Positions 17,988 to 27,558 are shown, numbered from the stretch's first letter. The stretch: DNA of 64,000 nt from Lactobacillus kullabergensis (GCF_000967195.1 NZ_KQ033871.1:1254236-1318235), one strand, 5' to 3'. Program-made: numbers and translations. The notes: a model not told the origin generated them from the sequence alone.

Positions 17988-18647
17988 TTATTTTACCCCA
18001 AAATCAGCATGCAAAGCATAAATTGGATTGCCCTGAGCTGCAAATTTGTGTTCATATTCAGTTTCAATATTGGCAGCTACAATTTCATCTTTTTCATTAT
18101 GAAGATCAACTGACACAAAATCAAAATGCATCCCAAAATTATTCATGCTCTGCACAGAATAGGCAAAAAGACCTGCATTATCAGTTTTAAACTCTATTTG
18201 ACCATTTTCCTGCAAGACGGTTTGATATTTTTGTAAAAAAGACTTATAAGTTAACCGCCTTTTCTCATGCCTAGTTTTTGGCCAGGGATCACTAAAATTC
18301 AAATATATTTTACTTGCTCTGTGAGCATCAAAAAAAGTGTCAATATTAGCAGCATCTGCGCAAAGAATTTGGATGTTAGACAATTTTTTAGCAAGTTTGG
18401 TTCGCAAAATCATGCCAGCTGCTGTCATTTGCAATTCCAAAGCAACAAAATTCTTTTCGGGGTGCTCTTCTGCCATCGTAGTAATAAACTTTCCTTTGCC
18501 GGGCCCTACTTCTATCTCTAATGGTTTTGAAATATCAGCAAACCGCTTTGTCCAATCAATTTTTTGACTTGGATCTGGTCGATCAATCACACTTTCTGGA
18601 TGCTCTTGAACCAGCTTTACAGCCCACGGCTTGTTACGTAATCTCAT
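17988..18647 (-). CDS. trmB: tRNA (guanine-N7)-methyltransferase
   Basis: SAM-dependent enzyme that makes m7G at position 46 of tRNA. The 219-residue protein starts MRLRNKPWAVKLVQEHPE, typical of TrmB; longer in-frame starts would run into the ecsB coding region. The SAM-binding motif is EVGPGKGKF near 67-75 and the family signature FSDPWPKTRHEKRR is near 140-155. The ribosome-binding site GGAAG is somewhat distant. It follows ecsB closely and precedes ytpP in the same direction. Confidence 0.95.
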   Translation of the reverse strand: MRLRNKPWAVKLVQEHPESVIDRPDPSQKIDWTKRFADISKPLEIEVGPGKGKFITTMAEEHPEKNFVALELQMTAAGMILRTKLAKKLSNIQILCADAANIDTFFDAHRASKIYLNFSDPWPKTRHEKRRLTYKSFLQKYQTVLQENGQIEFKTDNAGLFAYSVQSMNNFGMHFDFVSVDLHNEKDEIVAANIETEYEHKFAAQGNPIYALHADFGVK

Positions 18648-18655
18648 CTTTTCTG

Positions 18656-19852
18656 CTACTTCCTTTTCTTTACTTTTGCAGGTAAGTATAACCTTAACAT
18701 GCCCCAACTGAAAACAACTAAGCATCCCATTGCTGCAAACAAGTGTAGATTAATTGGTAAAGTGATCAGCCATGAAACACTAATTACAACCCATTGGGCA
18801 AATAATACTCCTGCTAATGCAGATACTAAATCAAGGCCGCGATTGGAACGCTCAATTGGATAAACACGATACATGATATTATTATCAAATTCGTCAACCA
18901 TCGGTACCAACTGGTAAATAGTCAAAAAGACTACTAAACATGATAAACATAATGCCCAAATCCAATTTTGTACTAACCATGAGATTAAAACTGCAAAAGC
19001 AGTCATTCGGAAAACTAAATTAATATTTTCTGGGTTTCTAAGCACTGAACGACTATACAAAAATTTATGCGGATTTTCTGACGATAAATTTTTAGGCAAT
19101 AAAGAGTCCAAATATTTTCGTCTTTTAATATTAGTCTGTCTTTCTTTAACGTCTGTGAACATGCTAAAAGCGCTATAAACAACATTTTTGCGCTTTTCTT
19201 CTTGCTCCACAGCATATTGCCAGTCAAAAAGAGCAGCATGTTGCGGCTTCACAACAAAAATAAAGACAGCAGCCGCTAGCAAGATTGCGATTAAGATCAT
19301 GCTTTGCGGTTTAAACATTCCCAAACCAAACAAAAGCAGGAAAATGATATTTAAAATTAAGATGGAAAATTTACGGTTAAAATATAAATTACATTCCATA
19401 ACTTTAAGCTGCAATATTTTGGTCAAAAAAACAGCAAAAACAGCAAAAATATAATTTAAAGGTTCAATCTTTGCCTTAATCGTTGCAAAAGGAAATATAA
19501 TTCCTGCCATTAAAGCCAAGCAAATTGTCGGTACAATTAAGCTGTAATTTAACATTGGTTTCAAATATGATGCTAAATTTTCATCTTCAGGCAGTAAAAA
19601 TTGTAAATCAGCTGGTTTTAGCAATGTTACCAGTTTTCCTACTAAAAGTGGCAGCCACAACAAAATACCAACTAGCGGACGATAATACCACAGACTTTCA
19701 GGCAGGGTCTTCATTGCCTGTGCGTACCAGAACATAAGCGCTCCAAAAAGGAAAATCAGAGCTAAGATAAAGAAATCATTAAAAACCAATACTAGATATT
19801 TTAAAGACTGGCGTATATTTTCCTGCAGCCTTTTTTTAGCCAAGTCACGCAT
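18656..19852 (-). CDS. ecsB: ABC transporter permease EcsB
   Basis: A 398-residue polytopic membrane protein, partner of EcsA. Several hydrophobic segments are visible (for example around 32-48, 57-75, 100-125, 170-200, 290-320 and 350-390) and the ends are basic. In bacilli the Ecs transporter is needed for normal secretion and intramembrane proteolysis through RasP; its substrate is not settled. The start overlaps the end of ecsA by eight bases. The family is poorly conserved, so the call uses hydropathy, length and the ecsA/hit/yhaH/prsA context together. Confidence 0.88.
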   Translation of the reverse strand: MRDLAKKRLQENIRQSLKYLVLVFNDFFILALIFLFGALMFWYAQAMKTLPESLWYYRPLVGILLWLPLLVGKLVTLLKPADLQFLLPEDENLASYLKPMLNYSLIVPTICLALMAGIIFPFATIKAKIEPLNYIFAVFAVFLTKILQLKVMECNLYFNRKFSILILNIIFLLLFGLGMFKPQSMILIAILLAAAVFIFVVKPQHAALFDWQYAVEQEEKRKNVVYSAFSMFTDVKERQTNIKRRKYLDSLLPKNLSSENPHKFLYSRSVLRNPENINLVFRMTAFAVLISWLVQNWIWALCLSCLVVFLTIYQLVPMVDEFDNNIMYRVYPIERSNRGLDLVSALAGVLFAQWVVISVSWLITLPINLHLFAAMGCLVVFSWGMLRLYLPAKVKKRK

Positions 19853-20585
19853 TTTGTTGCTCCTGACTTAAAATTTGATAGATTTGGTCAAATGAATCTG
19901 TTTCCTTTAAGTCATAGTGCGTTCGAATTTCAGCCAAAGTACCAGCAACTGCAATTTTGCCGTTGTTTAAGACCGCATAACGTGAAACTGCCTGGACACT
20001 GTTAACTAAAATATGTGTTGACATCAGTACCATTTTGCCCTGACCAGCAGCACTTTTGATTAATTGTACTAGATTGGCCACTGCCAAAGGATCTAGTCCG
20101 GTGAAAGGCTCGTCAATTACAAGCAGTTCTGTATTTGCTAAAAAGGCTGTCACGATCATCACTTTTTGCTTCATACCCTTAGAAAAGTGAATTGGCAACC
20201 AATCGAGCTTGTCATCAAGCCTAAACATCTGCAGCAACTCATGGGCTTTTGCCCAAGCCTGCTTTTCATTCAGCTGATAGCTGAGAATCGTTAATTGCAG
20301 ATGTTCCTTCAAAGTCAATTCTGAATATAAAACTGGCGTCTCTGGAATATATGCGACTTGTCTTTTAAATTTAGTAGGTTGTGCCGCTAAATCAATGCCA
20401 TTTAGAGTAATTTTTCCTTTTTGTGGTCGTAACAATCCCAAGATATGTTTAATTGTTGTCGATTTGCCTGCACCATTTAGTCCAATTAGCCCTAAAACTT
20501 CGCCTGGAGTGATCTCCAGGTTTATATCTTTAATGACCGGTACACCTGTGTAGCCACCGGTCAAATTCTCAATTTTTAAAGTCAT
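19845..20585 (-). CDS. ecsA: ABC transporter ATP-binding protein EcsA
   Basis: A 246-residue ABC ATPase pairing with EcsB. Walker A is GLNGAGKST near 35-43, the signature segment HFSKGMKQKVMI near 127-138 departs from LSGGQ as usual in EcsA-like proteins, and Walker B is LLVIDEPFTGLD near 150-161. The start chosen is the ATG of MTLKIENLTGG, after AGGAATT; the longer in-frame version has no ribosome-binding site. It is divergent from hit, the same divergent pair as in B. subtilis, with a 91-base intergenic space that must hold both promoters. Confidence 0.92.
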   Translation of the reverse strand: MTLKIENLTGGYTGVPVIKDINLEITPGEVLGLIGLNGAGKSTTIKHILGLLRPQKGKITLNGIDLAAQPTKFKRQVAYIPETPVLYSELTLKEHLQLTILSYQLNEKQAWAKAHELLQMFRLDDKLDWLPIHFSKGMKQKVMIVTAFLANTELLVIDEPFTGLDPLAVANLVQLIKSAAGQGKMVLMSTHILVNSVQAVSRYAVLNNGKIAVAGTLAEIRTHYDLKETDSFDQIYQILSQEQQNA

Positions 20586-20676
20586 AATTCCTATCTTTCT
20601 TTTAATGAATTTACTCATTTAATATGATAGCATGATATTAAAAGAAAACTAAATTTTGAAATGAAGAGGTTTTAAA

Positions 20677-21108
20677 ATGGAAGAATTAGATAAAGATTGC
20701 TTATTTTGTAAAATTATCACAGGTGAAGCAAACAGCTACACCGTTTTCGAAAATGACGACGTCAAAGCCTTTTTAGACTTGTCTCAAGTCAACCCAGGTC
20801 ACACTTTAATGGTACCTAAAAAACACATCACTAACTTTTTTGATTATACGCCTGCAGATGCTCAAAGATATTTGCAGTATATTCCAACAATTGCCAATGC
20901 AATTAAAAAGTTTGACCCTAGAATTACTGGTATGAACATTAGTAGCAATAATGGCGCTAGTGCTAGCCAAGTAGTAATGCATTCACACATTCACTTTATA
21001 CCACGCTTTGAAGGAGACGGTTTAAAGATTGCAACGCGCAATAACGCTGAAAAATATACTGAGGAAGATTACCAAAAAGTTGCAGCTGCAATTAGAGCCG
21101 AGTTCTAA
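20677..21108 (+). CDS. hit: HIT-family nucleotide hydrolase
   Basis: A 143-residue histidine-triad protein; these enzymes hydrolyse nucleoside phosphoramidates and related AMP conjugates. The catalytic triad is in HSHIHFIPRF near 105-114, and the N-terminal CLFCKIITGE is the usual zinc/substrate segment, with two cysteines kept. The start follows GAAGAGG. It is transcribed away from ecsA and is followed nine bases later by yhaH and then prsA. Confidence 0.94.
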   Translation: MEELDKDCLFCKIITGEANSYTVFENDDVKAFLDLSQVNPGHTLMVPKKHITNFFDYTPADAQRYLQYIPTIANAIKKFDPRITGMNISSNNGASASQVVMHSHIHFIPRFEGDGLKIATRNNAEKYTEEDYQKVAAAIRAEF

Positions 21109-21117
21109 GGTGACATG

Positions 21118-21459
21118 ATGAAACATTTTAGTTTAGGTTTAGCAGTGGGAGCGGGTTTTGGCGTTGTTCTTTCACTATTTAAAGACCAAAATGGTAATCG
21201 TTTATTCCCATCGGTGCAAAAACCAATTAATTCAGTCAAAGAAGACATTAATGATCTTGCTGTATCTAGCAAAAAATTAAAGACTGCCAAGCAAGAATTA
21301 AAACGGTCTTTGCCAGAAGCAAAAAGAGCAATTTCTGAATTACAAAATGAAGTGGAATATTATCAAATAAGCATTAATCGGATTATCGCCAAGCTAAAAG
21401 GCAAAGCTTCAGCGATTAATCGTAATATTGAAAATGAAACTGATAATTCTAAAAATTAG
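21118..21459 (+). CDS. yhaH: YtxH/YhaH-like small membrane-anchored protein
   Basis: A 113-residue protein starting with a short glycine-rich hydrophobic segment (SLGLAVGAGFGVVLSLF, about 4-20), followed by a charged, probably coiled-coil region up to about residue 95. That layout resembles YtxH-domain proteins, whose biochemical role is unknown. Its place between hit and prsA matches B. subtilis yhaH. Two ATG codons lie side by side; the second is better spaced from AGGTG. It probably shares a transcript with hit. Confidence 0.75.
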   Translation: MKHFSLGLAVGAGFGVVLSLFKDQNGNRLFPSVQKPINSVKEDINDLAVSSKKLKTAKQELKRSLPEAKRAISELQNEVEYYQISINRIIAKLKGKASAINRNIENETDNSKN

Positions 21460-21464
21460 TAAAG

Positions 21465-21528
21465 AAACTGGCAATTTTTGGCAGAAAACGAAAAAATAAA
21501 AACTAGTTTTGCCAGTTTATGTTATATT
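21465..21528 (+). promoter_or_regulatory. prsA promoter region with inverted repeat
   Basis: An extended -10 (TGTTATATT, 21520-21528) precedes prsA. Just upstream a 10-bp inverted repeat (AAACTGGCAA at 21465-21474, TTGCCAGTTT at 21509-21518) frames a 34-base A-rich loop. It could be an operator or a weak terminator for hit-yhaH. No clear T-run follows. Confidence 0.45.
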
Positions 21529-21573
21529 AGTTGTCGGTGACTTAATTTATTAAGGATGTGGAGAATTTATTTT

Positions 21574-22473
21574 ATGAAAAAATATATCAGAAAAGCAGCA
21601 GCTGTCATTGCCGTAGCAAGTATGGCTTTATCGACAGCAGCTTGTTCCAATGGTGGTAAAACCGTTGCTTCTTACAAAGGCGGTAAGATTACTCAACAAG
21701 AATACTATGATGAAATGAAAAAGTCTCAGTCAGGTAAATCCGCATTGGCAAATATGATTATCAATCGTGTTTTAGAGCAACAGTATGGCAACAAGGTTTC
21801 AAAGAAGCAAGTTGATAAACAGTATAACAACTACAAAAAACAGTACGGCAGTCAATTTGATGCCGTTTTGCAACAAAATGGCATGACTGCTTCAAGCTTC
21901 AAGCAAAACTTGAAAACAAACTTGCTTACTGAAGTTGCCTTAAAAGACATCAAGAAGATTTCAAAGAGTCAAGAAGAAAAAGCTTGGAAAGCATATCAAC
22001 CTAAGGTTAAAGTGCAACATATTTTAGTTTCTAAAAAATCTAAAGCTGAAGAAATTACTAATGAATTAAAGAATGGTAAAAGCTTTAAGAGTTTAGTAAA
22101 GAAATATTCTTTAGATACCGGAACAAAGAATAATGAAGGAAAACTGCCGACTTTTGATTCTACCGATTCAAGTTTGGATCCTGCGTTTAAGAAAGCCGCT
22201 TTTAAATTAAAGACAGGTGAAACTACAAAGAGTCCAATTAAATCTCAATCAGGTTATCACGTAATCAGAATGATTAAGCACCCTGCTAAAGGAACTTTTG
22301 CTTCACACAAAAAAGAGATTGATGACCAGATCTATCAGACGATGTCACAAGACCAACAAACTATGCATGATGTTCTAGCCAAAGTTATTAAAAAGGCTGG
22401 AGTTGACATAAAAGATAAAGATCTAAAAGATGTCTTAGCTTCTTATGTTTCTACATCTACTGATAAAAAATAA
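21574..22473 (+). CDS. prsA: Foldase PrsA (peptidyl-prolyl isomerase lipoprotein)
   Basis: Extracellular membrane-anchored chaperone that folds secreted proteins. The 299-residue form starts MKKYIRKAAAV. The signal peptide ends at a lipobox-like STAAC with Cys24 as the lipid site; Thr at -3 is slightly unusual. The parvulin (PPIC) domain occupies about 135-230 (KVQHILVSKKSKAEEI ... QSGYHVIRM), flanked by NC-domain helices. Its neighbours, the Ecs transporter, hit and yhaH, are the same as in bacilli. A bidirectional terminator follows. Confidence 0.94.
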   Translation: MKKYIRKAAAVIAVASMALSTAACSNGGKTVASYKGGKITQQEYYDEMKKSQSGKSALANMIINRVLEQQYGNKVSKKQVDKQYNNYKKQYGSQFDAVLQQNGMTASSFKQNLKTNLLTEVALKDIKKISKSQEEKAWKAYQPKVKVQHILVSKKSKAEEITNELKNGKSFKSLVKKYSLDTGTKNNEGKLPTFDSTDSSLDPAFKKAAFKLKTGETTKSPIKSQSGYHVIRMIKHPAKGTFASHKKEIDDQIYQTMSQDQQTMHDVLAKVIKKAGVDIKDKDLKDVLASYVSTSTDKK

Positions 22474-22490
22474 TTATATTAAAGTATATT

Positions 22491-22523
22491 AAAAGAGTTC
22501 AAGCATGCTTGAACTCTTTTTTT
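22491..22523. terminator. Bidirectional terminator between prsA and yhaM
   Basis: Perfect 13-bp stem (AAAAGAGTTCAAG with CTTGAACTCTTTT), loop CATG, T-run on the plus strand and an A-run on the other side. It sits exactly between two converging genes and can serve both. Confidence 0.9.
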
Positions 22524-23499
22524 ACTCTAATTTATGAGCCTTTCCTAATGATTCATCTGTTTTGGGTCTATAAAATTTACGGCCGCCTTGACTCATTATA
22601 TTATCGGTAAAGTTACCAGGACGAGTGTGCTGTAAGGCATTGGTGATAGCATAAACAGATGCGTCCAAATCATCTATGCGGTGCAATAACTCGGCTTCAA
22701 GTAAAGCAGGTAACTTAGGTGAGCCATATTCAAATTTACCATGATGAGATAAAACCATATGCCGTAGGAGCAACAAGTCCTCAGATTCTAAATCAATTTT
22801 AAGCTGTTGAGCCGCGAGCATGATTTGTTCATCAATTAAAACCAAATGTCCAATCAAGTTACCCTCAGTTGTATATTGAGTCGCAGCCGGACCGGTTAAT
22901 TCGAGTACTTTGCCCATATCATGGAGAATACAGCCGGCATATAACAATGAACGGTTAATTTGCGAATAATTATCAGCTAAACCTTTTGCATCACGCAGCA
23001 TCGATACAGTATGGTAGGCTAATCCACCACGCACTGCATGGTGGTTACTCTTACCAGCAGGAAATTCAAAAAAACGTTTATCCCATTTTTTTAATAAGAA
23101 TCGTACGATCCTGTTCCAAGTAGGATTCAGTATCTCAAAGACATATTGGTTTATTTCTTCTTTCATATCAGCTATTTTTTCAGGAGCTGATTTAATAAAT
23201 TGCCTGAGGTCATAACCTTCCTCTGGACCAACAACACGCAAGCTGTAAATCTTTATTTGTGGCTGTCCCTGATATTCTTCGCGCTTACCATCAAGCTCAA
23301 CAATAGTCCCTGCATTAAATGTTGCAGCATCTTGATCATTTGCATCCCAAAAATTGCCGCGAATCTCACCAGATGAGTCACTAAATGACATTGCTAAATA
23401 TAGTTTGCCTTTTTTTGTATGTCTTAATTGAGAATTCTTAATTAGCACAACCAACTCTAGTTCTTCGCCATCATTATAGTCCAGCAAACGTTTATACAT
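22522..23499 (-). CDS. yhaM: 3'-5' exoribonuclease YhaM
   Basis: A 325-residue nuclease with an N-terminal OB fold (about 15-95, DSSGEIRGNFWDAND) and an HD domain (about 155-290; HHAVRGGLAYHTVSM, HDMGKV, LSHHGKFEYG) that holds the metal ions. YhaM degrades RNA and short oligonucleotides 3' to 5' in Firmicutes. The start overlaps the end of yhaN by eight bases, giving a yhaO-yhaN-yhaM operon. The length matches the family. Confidence 0.94.
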   Translation of the reverse strand: MYKRLLDYNDGEELELVVLIKNSQLRHTKKGKLYLAMSFSDSSGEIRGNFWDANDQDAATFNAGTIVELDGKREEYQGQPQIKIYSLRVVGPEEGYDLRQFIKSAPEKIADMKEEINQYVFEILNPTWNRIVRFLLKKWDKRFFEFPAGKSNHHAVRGGLAYHTVSMLRDAKGLADNYSQINRSLLYAGCILHDMGKVLELTGPAATQYTTEGNLIGHLVLIDEQIMLAAQQLKIDLESEDLLLLRHMVLSHHGKFEYGSPKLPALLEAELLHRIDDLDASVYAITNALQHTRPGNFTDNIMSQGGRKFYRPKTDESLGKAHKLE

Positions 23500-25993
23500 T
23501 TTTAGTTCCTCTCTTAAAAGTTAGCGGTTGTATTCGCAATTTATCAACAAGACTTGTTTGCGCAGTAAAAATTAATACCTGATTGTTTCTAGCAATTGCT
23601 TGAAGCAGCTTTTCAATTTCATCAACTCTGTGATCATCAAAATTAACAAAGGAGTCGTCTATTAATATAGGTAAATTTATTTCATCTCGTATTTGTTGAA
23701 CAAAAGCCAGTTTTAACGCAAAGTATAATTGTTCAGAAGTTCCTCGTGAAAGGTATTGCACTTCTATTTTTTTACCATCAAAACGAGTAACCGTTATTTT
23801 TTTATCAATTTCAATATTATTATACCGGTTATCCGTTAATAGTCGCAAATATTCTTTAGCAGTAACCAGCATTTTGGGAAAGCGTTCATTCGAAGCTAAA
23901 TCAAGAGCACGACTAATCCATTTGGCGGTAAATAGGTCAGCCAAATATTCAACGCTCAAATTTTTCAATCTTGCCTTTAAGTTAGCCAGCTTTTGCTTTT
24001 CCACGAAAACAGCTGTTGAGTTTGCCAAGTTTTCCATTTTGACTTTTATTTCTGCTGCTTTTCCTTGTAAGTGATTAATATTTTCATGAACTGCAGAAAT
24101 TTTTGACCTTAAATTTGCGAGTTCAGTTTGATTTTCCGTTTTATTTTTAGCATAACTTTTTAATTCACTCAAATCATTTTGCAAATTTGTCTTAAGAGCA
24201 TCGATCTGGTTTTGTATTTCATCCTGCTTTAGCTTTTGTTTTTGTATTTGCTCATATTCAGCTAAACTAGTAACTTGAGCCTTTGCCAGAACCATTTTTA
24301 GCTTAGTTTCATTTTCAGTTAGTTCATCTTTATTTTCAGCCAAACTGTTTTCCAAGCTAGTTTGCTTTTCTCGACGTAAACGTTCTAAATTTATTTTCTT
24401 GGTCAGTTGATCCAGTCCATTCAAAATATCTGCAAAAGTATTTACAGTTTGCTTTAATTCATGTCCTAATTGAACTGCTATCGGCTTGACTAATCCTATT
24501 AATTCAGTTTTTCGCTGATCATTTCTTTTCAGATTTTGAATTAATACTTGATATTGTCGCCATTCATTAATTAAATTATTTATATCTAAATTGATGGGCT
24601 TAATTCCATAGCGTTTTTCAAAGGTTTGTCTTTGTTGCCTTATTTTTTCATTTTGCTCTGTGGCAATTTTTACTGCTTTTTGCGTTTGCTTTTGCTGGTA
24701 AGAACCAAATACTACTAGAGCCAATCCCATACCAACAGCTAAAAAACCAAAAGCTCGTGCAATAAACAATAAAATTAAACCGACTACAAAAATAACGCCA
24801 CCAAATAAAAGATACTGCTTAGAATTACCATTCTTACTCTGCCCAATCTTCAATTCCTTTTGAGGTAGTTTTTGATAGTCTTCTTGCAGTTTAATAATTT
24901 CTTCTTGCTCCATTCCCACAATCTTATTCAGATTGGGATCGAGTGCAATAAGTTGATTTTGCTCATCTTTAATTTGTTCATCTTTTTGCAAGCAGTTACT
25001 ATATTCTGATTGCCATTGCAATACTTCCGGCTTTTTTTGAATAAGCTTTGAAACTGCTGTATTTTCTTCAGGATCATCAGAATATTCATTTAACTTTGCT
25101 ATGATTTTTTGTTGTTTTTTATGCAAAGATTCAGCCTGCATTGTTAAAGTTTGTGCAGATTGAAACTGCTCTGAATCAAAGTTGATTGTTTTAACTTGAT
25201 TTTGTAAATCTTGTAATTTTTCGTAGCTGGGAACAAGTTTTTGAATCTTTTCTAACTTGTCATACTCTTTTTGTAATTCAAGTTCTTTTTGCTCTTCTTG
25301 ATGTTGCAAACCTTTTTGTTTTTTAAAATTGTCATTAAGTTCTTGGTAAACAGAAAATTCATTTTCAGAGTTACTAACTTTACTTTCTTCAGCTTTAACT
25401 TCCAGCAGTAATTGGTTAATAAGCGGCTTTCTACCAGTCTTTTTGAACAAGGCGTCAGCACTTTTAGCAAAATCATCACGTAAAGTTATCAGACTGTCGC
25501 TATTAGCTGCGCCCAAATAATAGATGCGTTCCAGTAAATCTTTCTGTTTGATTTGATCAACTTTTGCCAGCATATCCTGATTAAAAATAAAACTGTCAGT
25601 ATAAAAATTACCATCAATATTTTTTATTTGATCGAAAAAAACGCTTTCTGGTACTACTTGATTATCGCATTTAACAGTCAGTGTACCAGTTTTTGACCCT
25701 TTACCATGCGCGTAAAGTCTTTCTAATTGATAATGCTGACCATTTTCATTTTCAAAAAATAAAGACCCACCCATTGGACTAACTTGTGCTAAAGGCTTGT
25801 AGTCCTCAAAAAAATCTGAACTATGGTTAGCAAGGTGGAAGCCAAATAAAATCTGTTTAATAAAGGCAACGACGGTACTCTTTCCTGCTTCATTAGCCCC
25901 GTAAAAAACATCAATGTTTGAATTTGATAAATCAAAAGTAAAGTTTGAAAATTGACCAAAATTAACTATTTGAATTCTAATTAATTTCACCAT
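23492..25993 (-). CDS. yhaN: YhaN, SbcC/Rad50-like ATPase
   Basis: An 833-residue SMC-like ATPase with Walker A GANEAGKST near 33-41 and the signature/Walker B region near the end (LSRGTSEQLYFALKLAFVQQ; LPILIDDSFVNFD). Between them lie two long coiled coils interrupted by a hydrophobic hairpin (YLLFGGVIFVVGLILLF ... VGMGLALVVFG, about 390-425), characteristic of YhaN rather than SbcC. It overlaps yhaO, the SbcD-like nuclease partner, by 17 bases. The pair probably acts on DNA ends, perhaps at the membrane. The exact role is not settled. Confidence 0.88.
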   Translation of the reverse strand: MVKLIRIQIVNFGQFSNFTFDLSNSNIDVFYGANEAGKSTVVAFIKQILFGFHLANHSSDFFEDYKPLAQVSPMGGSLFFENENGQHYQLERLYAHGKGSKTGTLTVKCDNQVVPESVFFDQIKNIDGNFYTDSFIFNQDMLAKVDQIKQKDLLERIYYLGAANSDSLITLRDDFAKSADALFKKTGRKPLINQLLLEVKAEESKVSNSENEFSVYQELNDNFKKQKGLQHQEEQKELELQKEYDKLEKIQKLVPSYEKLQDLQNQVKTINFDSEQFQSAQTLTMQAESLHKKQQKIIAKLNEYSDDPEENTAVSKLIQKKPEVLQWQSEYSNCLQKDEQIKDEQNQLIALDPNLNKIVGMEQEEIIKLQEDYQKLPQKELKIGQSKNGNSKQYLLFGGVIFVVGLILLFIARAFGFLAVGMGLALVVFGSYQQKQTQKAVKIATEQNEKIRQQRQTFEKRYGIKPINLDINNLINEWRQYQVLIQNLKRNDQRKTELIGLVKPIAVQLGHELKQTVNTFADILNGLDQLTKKINLERLRREKQTSLENSLAENKDELTENETKLKMVLAKAQVTSLAEYEQIQKQKLKQDEIQNQIDALKTNLQNDLSELKSYAKNKTENQTELANLRSKISAVHENINHLQGKAAEIKVKMENLANSTAVFVEKQKLANLKARLKNLSVEYLADLFTAKWISRALDLASNERFPKMLVTAKEYLRLLTDNRYNNIEIDKKITVTRFDGKKIEVQYLSRGTSEQLYFALKLAFVQQIRDEINLPILIDDSFVNFDDHRVDEIEKLLQAIARNNQVLIFTAQTSLVDKLRIQPLTFKRGTKNV

Positions 25994-27188
25994 TAACTCC
26001 TTTCAATTTACTATTCAATTTGACTTCAGCAAGTTGTTTTACTTCCTGAGCGAATTCAGGGTCTTGGGCTAAAGTATCAGTATAATCAGATTTTAAAGCC
26101 CAACTTTTACTGATTTGAGCAAATTGATCAGAACTAAAAACTTCTTTTTCAGCCTGTTTAAAGTATTTTTGATCATTAAAGGCAATTTCTAAATTATCCC
26201 CATTAATAAACCTCACATCTACCAATTGTGAATCGTGAGTCAGTTTTCTGGAAATCATTTGCCAAAAATCACTGTCTTGAACCAATTCTTTTTCTTTTTC
26301 ATTCAAAAAATCAGCACCCTTAATTTGCAGACAAAAATAAGTAGTTGATATTGCGGACAAACAATTAATAACCATATTTTCCAGTTCTGTTTTTGTCATT
26401 GGCTTTGTTAATTCAATTTCTTTTTTACTCCATGTAATAGAACTAGTCTGCACAAAATGAATCTTGGTTTGTTTTGTTTGCTCGTCAATAGTTCCTAAAT
26501 AGCAACCTTTGGGACCGGTTTCATTAATGTGACGTCCTTGAATGTTTCCCGGGTAGACGATTAATGGAGTTTCAGACAAAACTTGTCTTAAATGAATATG
26601 ACCCAATGCAAAATAATTGTAATTGAGATTTTGTAACTCACTCAAACTAAAAGGAGCATAAACATTTTGTGCACTTGTACCAGCTCTTTCCTGTGCGTGC
26701 ATGATGCCAAAGGTATAACGATTGCTTTTAGCAGGAAATTGCGCTGCCATGTCTTCATTAATATGATTGGCTAAATATGAAAAACCTGTCACGTCATACT
26801 CAAAACCGTTTTTTGTTTTATAAGAGACAGTTTCTACTTTTTCACCATTACCCAATAATTTGAAATAGGGACTTTCAGCGACCAGCAAGTCTTCTTTTGC
26901 CATATGATCATGATTACCAAAAATCATAATTACCTGAATCTGCGCATTGACTAGTCGCTCAATTTCATGGGCAAAAAAAATTTGTGCACTGGGAGTTGGC
27001 TTGAAACTATCAAAAGTATCCCCAGCAATTAATACTAAATCTACCTTTTCTTTCAGAGCCAGATCAACAATTTTAGTTAAAGATTGCATTGGAGCATTTT
27101 GAATCTGCTTAAAACTCTCAGATGGTAAAAAAGATAGCCCCAAAAATGGACTATCTAAATGTGCGTCAGCAAAATGGATAAATTTCAT
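25977..27188 (-). CDS. yhaO: YhaO, SbcD-like metallophosphoesterase (DNA repair exonuclease)
   Basis: A 403-residue calcineurin-like phosphoesterase of the SbcD/Mre11 type. Metal-binding motifs run in order: FADAHLDSP (6-14), IAGDTFD (near 58-64), IFGNHDH (near 90-96), GIMHAQE and ALGHIHLRQ. The C-terminal part is the capping domain. It is cotranscribed and overlaps with yhaN, the Rad50-like partner. The start MKFIHFADAH is two bases after the stop of the upstream YheA/YlbF-like gene. Probably a DNA-end-processing nuclease. Confidence 0.92.
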   Translation of the reverse strand: MKFIHFADAHLDSPFLGLSFLPSESFKQIQNAPMQSLTKIVDLALKEKVDLVLIAGDTFDSFKPTPSAQIFFAHEIERLVNAQIQVIMIFGNHDHMAKEDLLVAESPYFKLLGNGEKVETVSYKTKNGFEYDVTGFSYLANHINEDMAAQFPAKSNRYTFGIMHAQERAGTSAQNVYAPFSLSELQNLNYNYFALGHIHLRQVLSETPLIVYPGNIQGRHINETGPKGCYLGTIDEQTKQTKIHFVQTSSITWSKKEIELTKPMTKTELENMVINCLSAISTTYFCLQIKGADFLNEKEKELVQDSDFWQMISRKLTHDSQLVDVRFINGDNLEIAFNDQKYFKQAEKEVFSSDQFAQISKSWALKSDYTDTLAQDPEFAQEVKQLAEVKLNSKLKGVNGEIN

Positions 27189-27190
27189 TA

Positions 27191-27544
27191 TTATTTATTC
27201 CTAAGACCGTCATAAAGGTCATTAATTGGCTTAGCAATTGCTTTTTGAACATCATCAATAGTTTTATACATACTTTGTTCAGCCTGCAAGAGCTTTAATA
27301 TTTGGGCATCTTTTTGCACCTTTTCATTTAATTTTTTATAATCCTCTTCTAAGTCCTTAGGAAAATCTCTTCCTTCAGACTGTGAATTAATAATCTTTGC
27401 CTGCATCTCATCCATCTGTTTGAACAAAGCAGCACTTTCCTCATTGCTTTTAACAGCAGCAACAGCCTCACTTAAAGCCTTAAATTCGTCAAGCTTTTGC
27501 AGATCAGTTGCTACTTGATTTGCTGAATCATAAATATTAATCAT
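27191..27544 (-). CDS. YheA/YlbF-family small helical protein (UPF0342-like)
   Basis: A 117-residue, highly charged, all-helical protein (IYDSANQVATDLQKLDEFKALSEAVAAVK ...). The pattern fits the Com_YlbF/UPF0342 family, members of which include the RNase Y specificity factors YlbF and YmcA and the uncharacterised YheA. A role in RNA turnover is possible but not shown; lying in front of yhaO-yhaN-yhaM, with YhaM being an exoribonuclease, fits that idea. It follows the PBP gene by 14 bases. Confidence 0.8.
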   Translation of the reverse strand: MINIYDSANQVATDLQKLDEFKALSEAVAAVKSNEESAALFKQMDEMQAKIINSQSEGRDFPKDLEEDYKKLNEKVQKDAQILKLLQAEQSMYKTIDDVQKAIAKPINDLYDGLRNK

Positions 27545-27558
27545 ATTTTTCCTCCTAA

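Noticed and set aside
17801..18190. Plus-strand open frame of 129 codons opposite ytpP and trmB
   Set aside because: Shadow of two conserved genes, with low-complexity Gln/His/Asn-rich translation.
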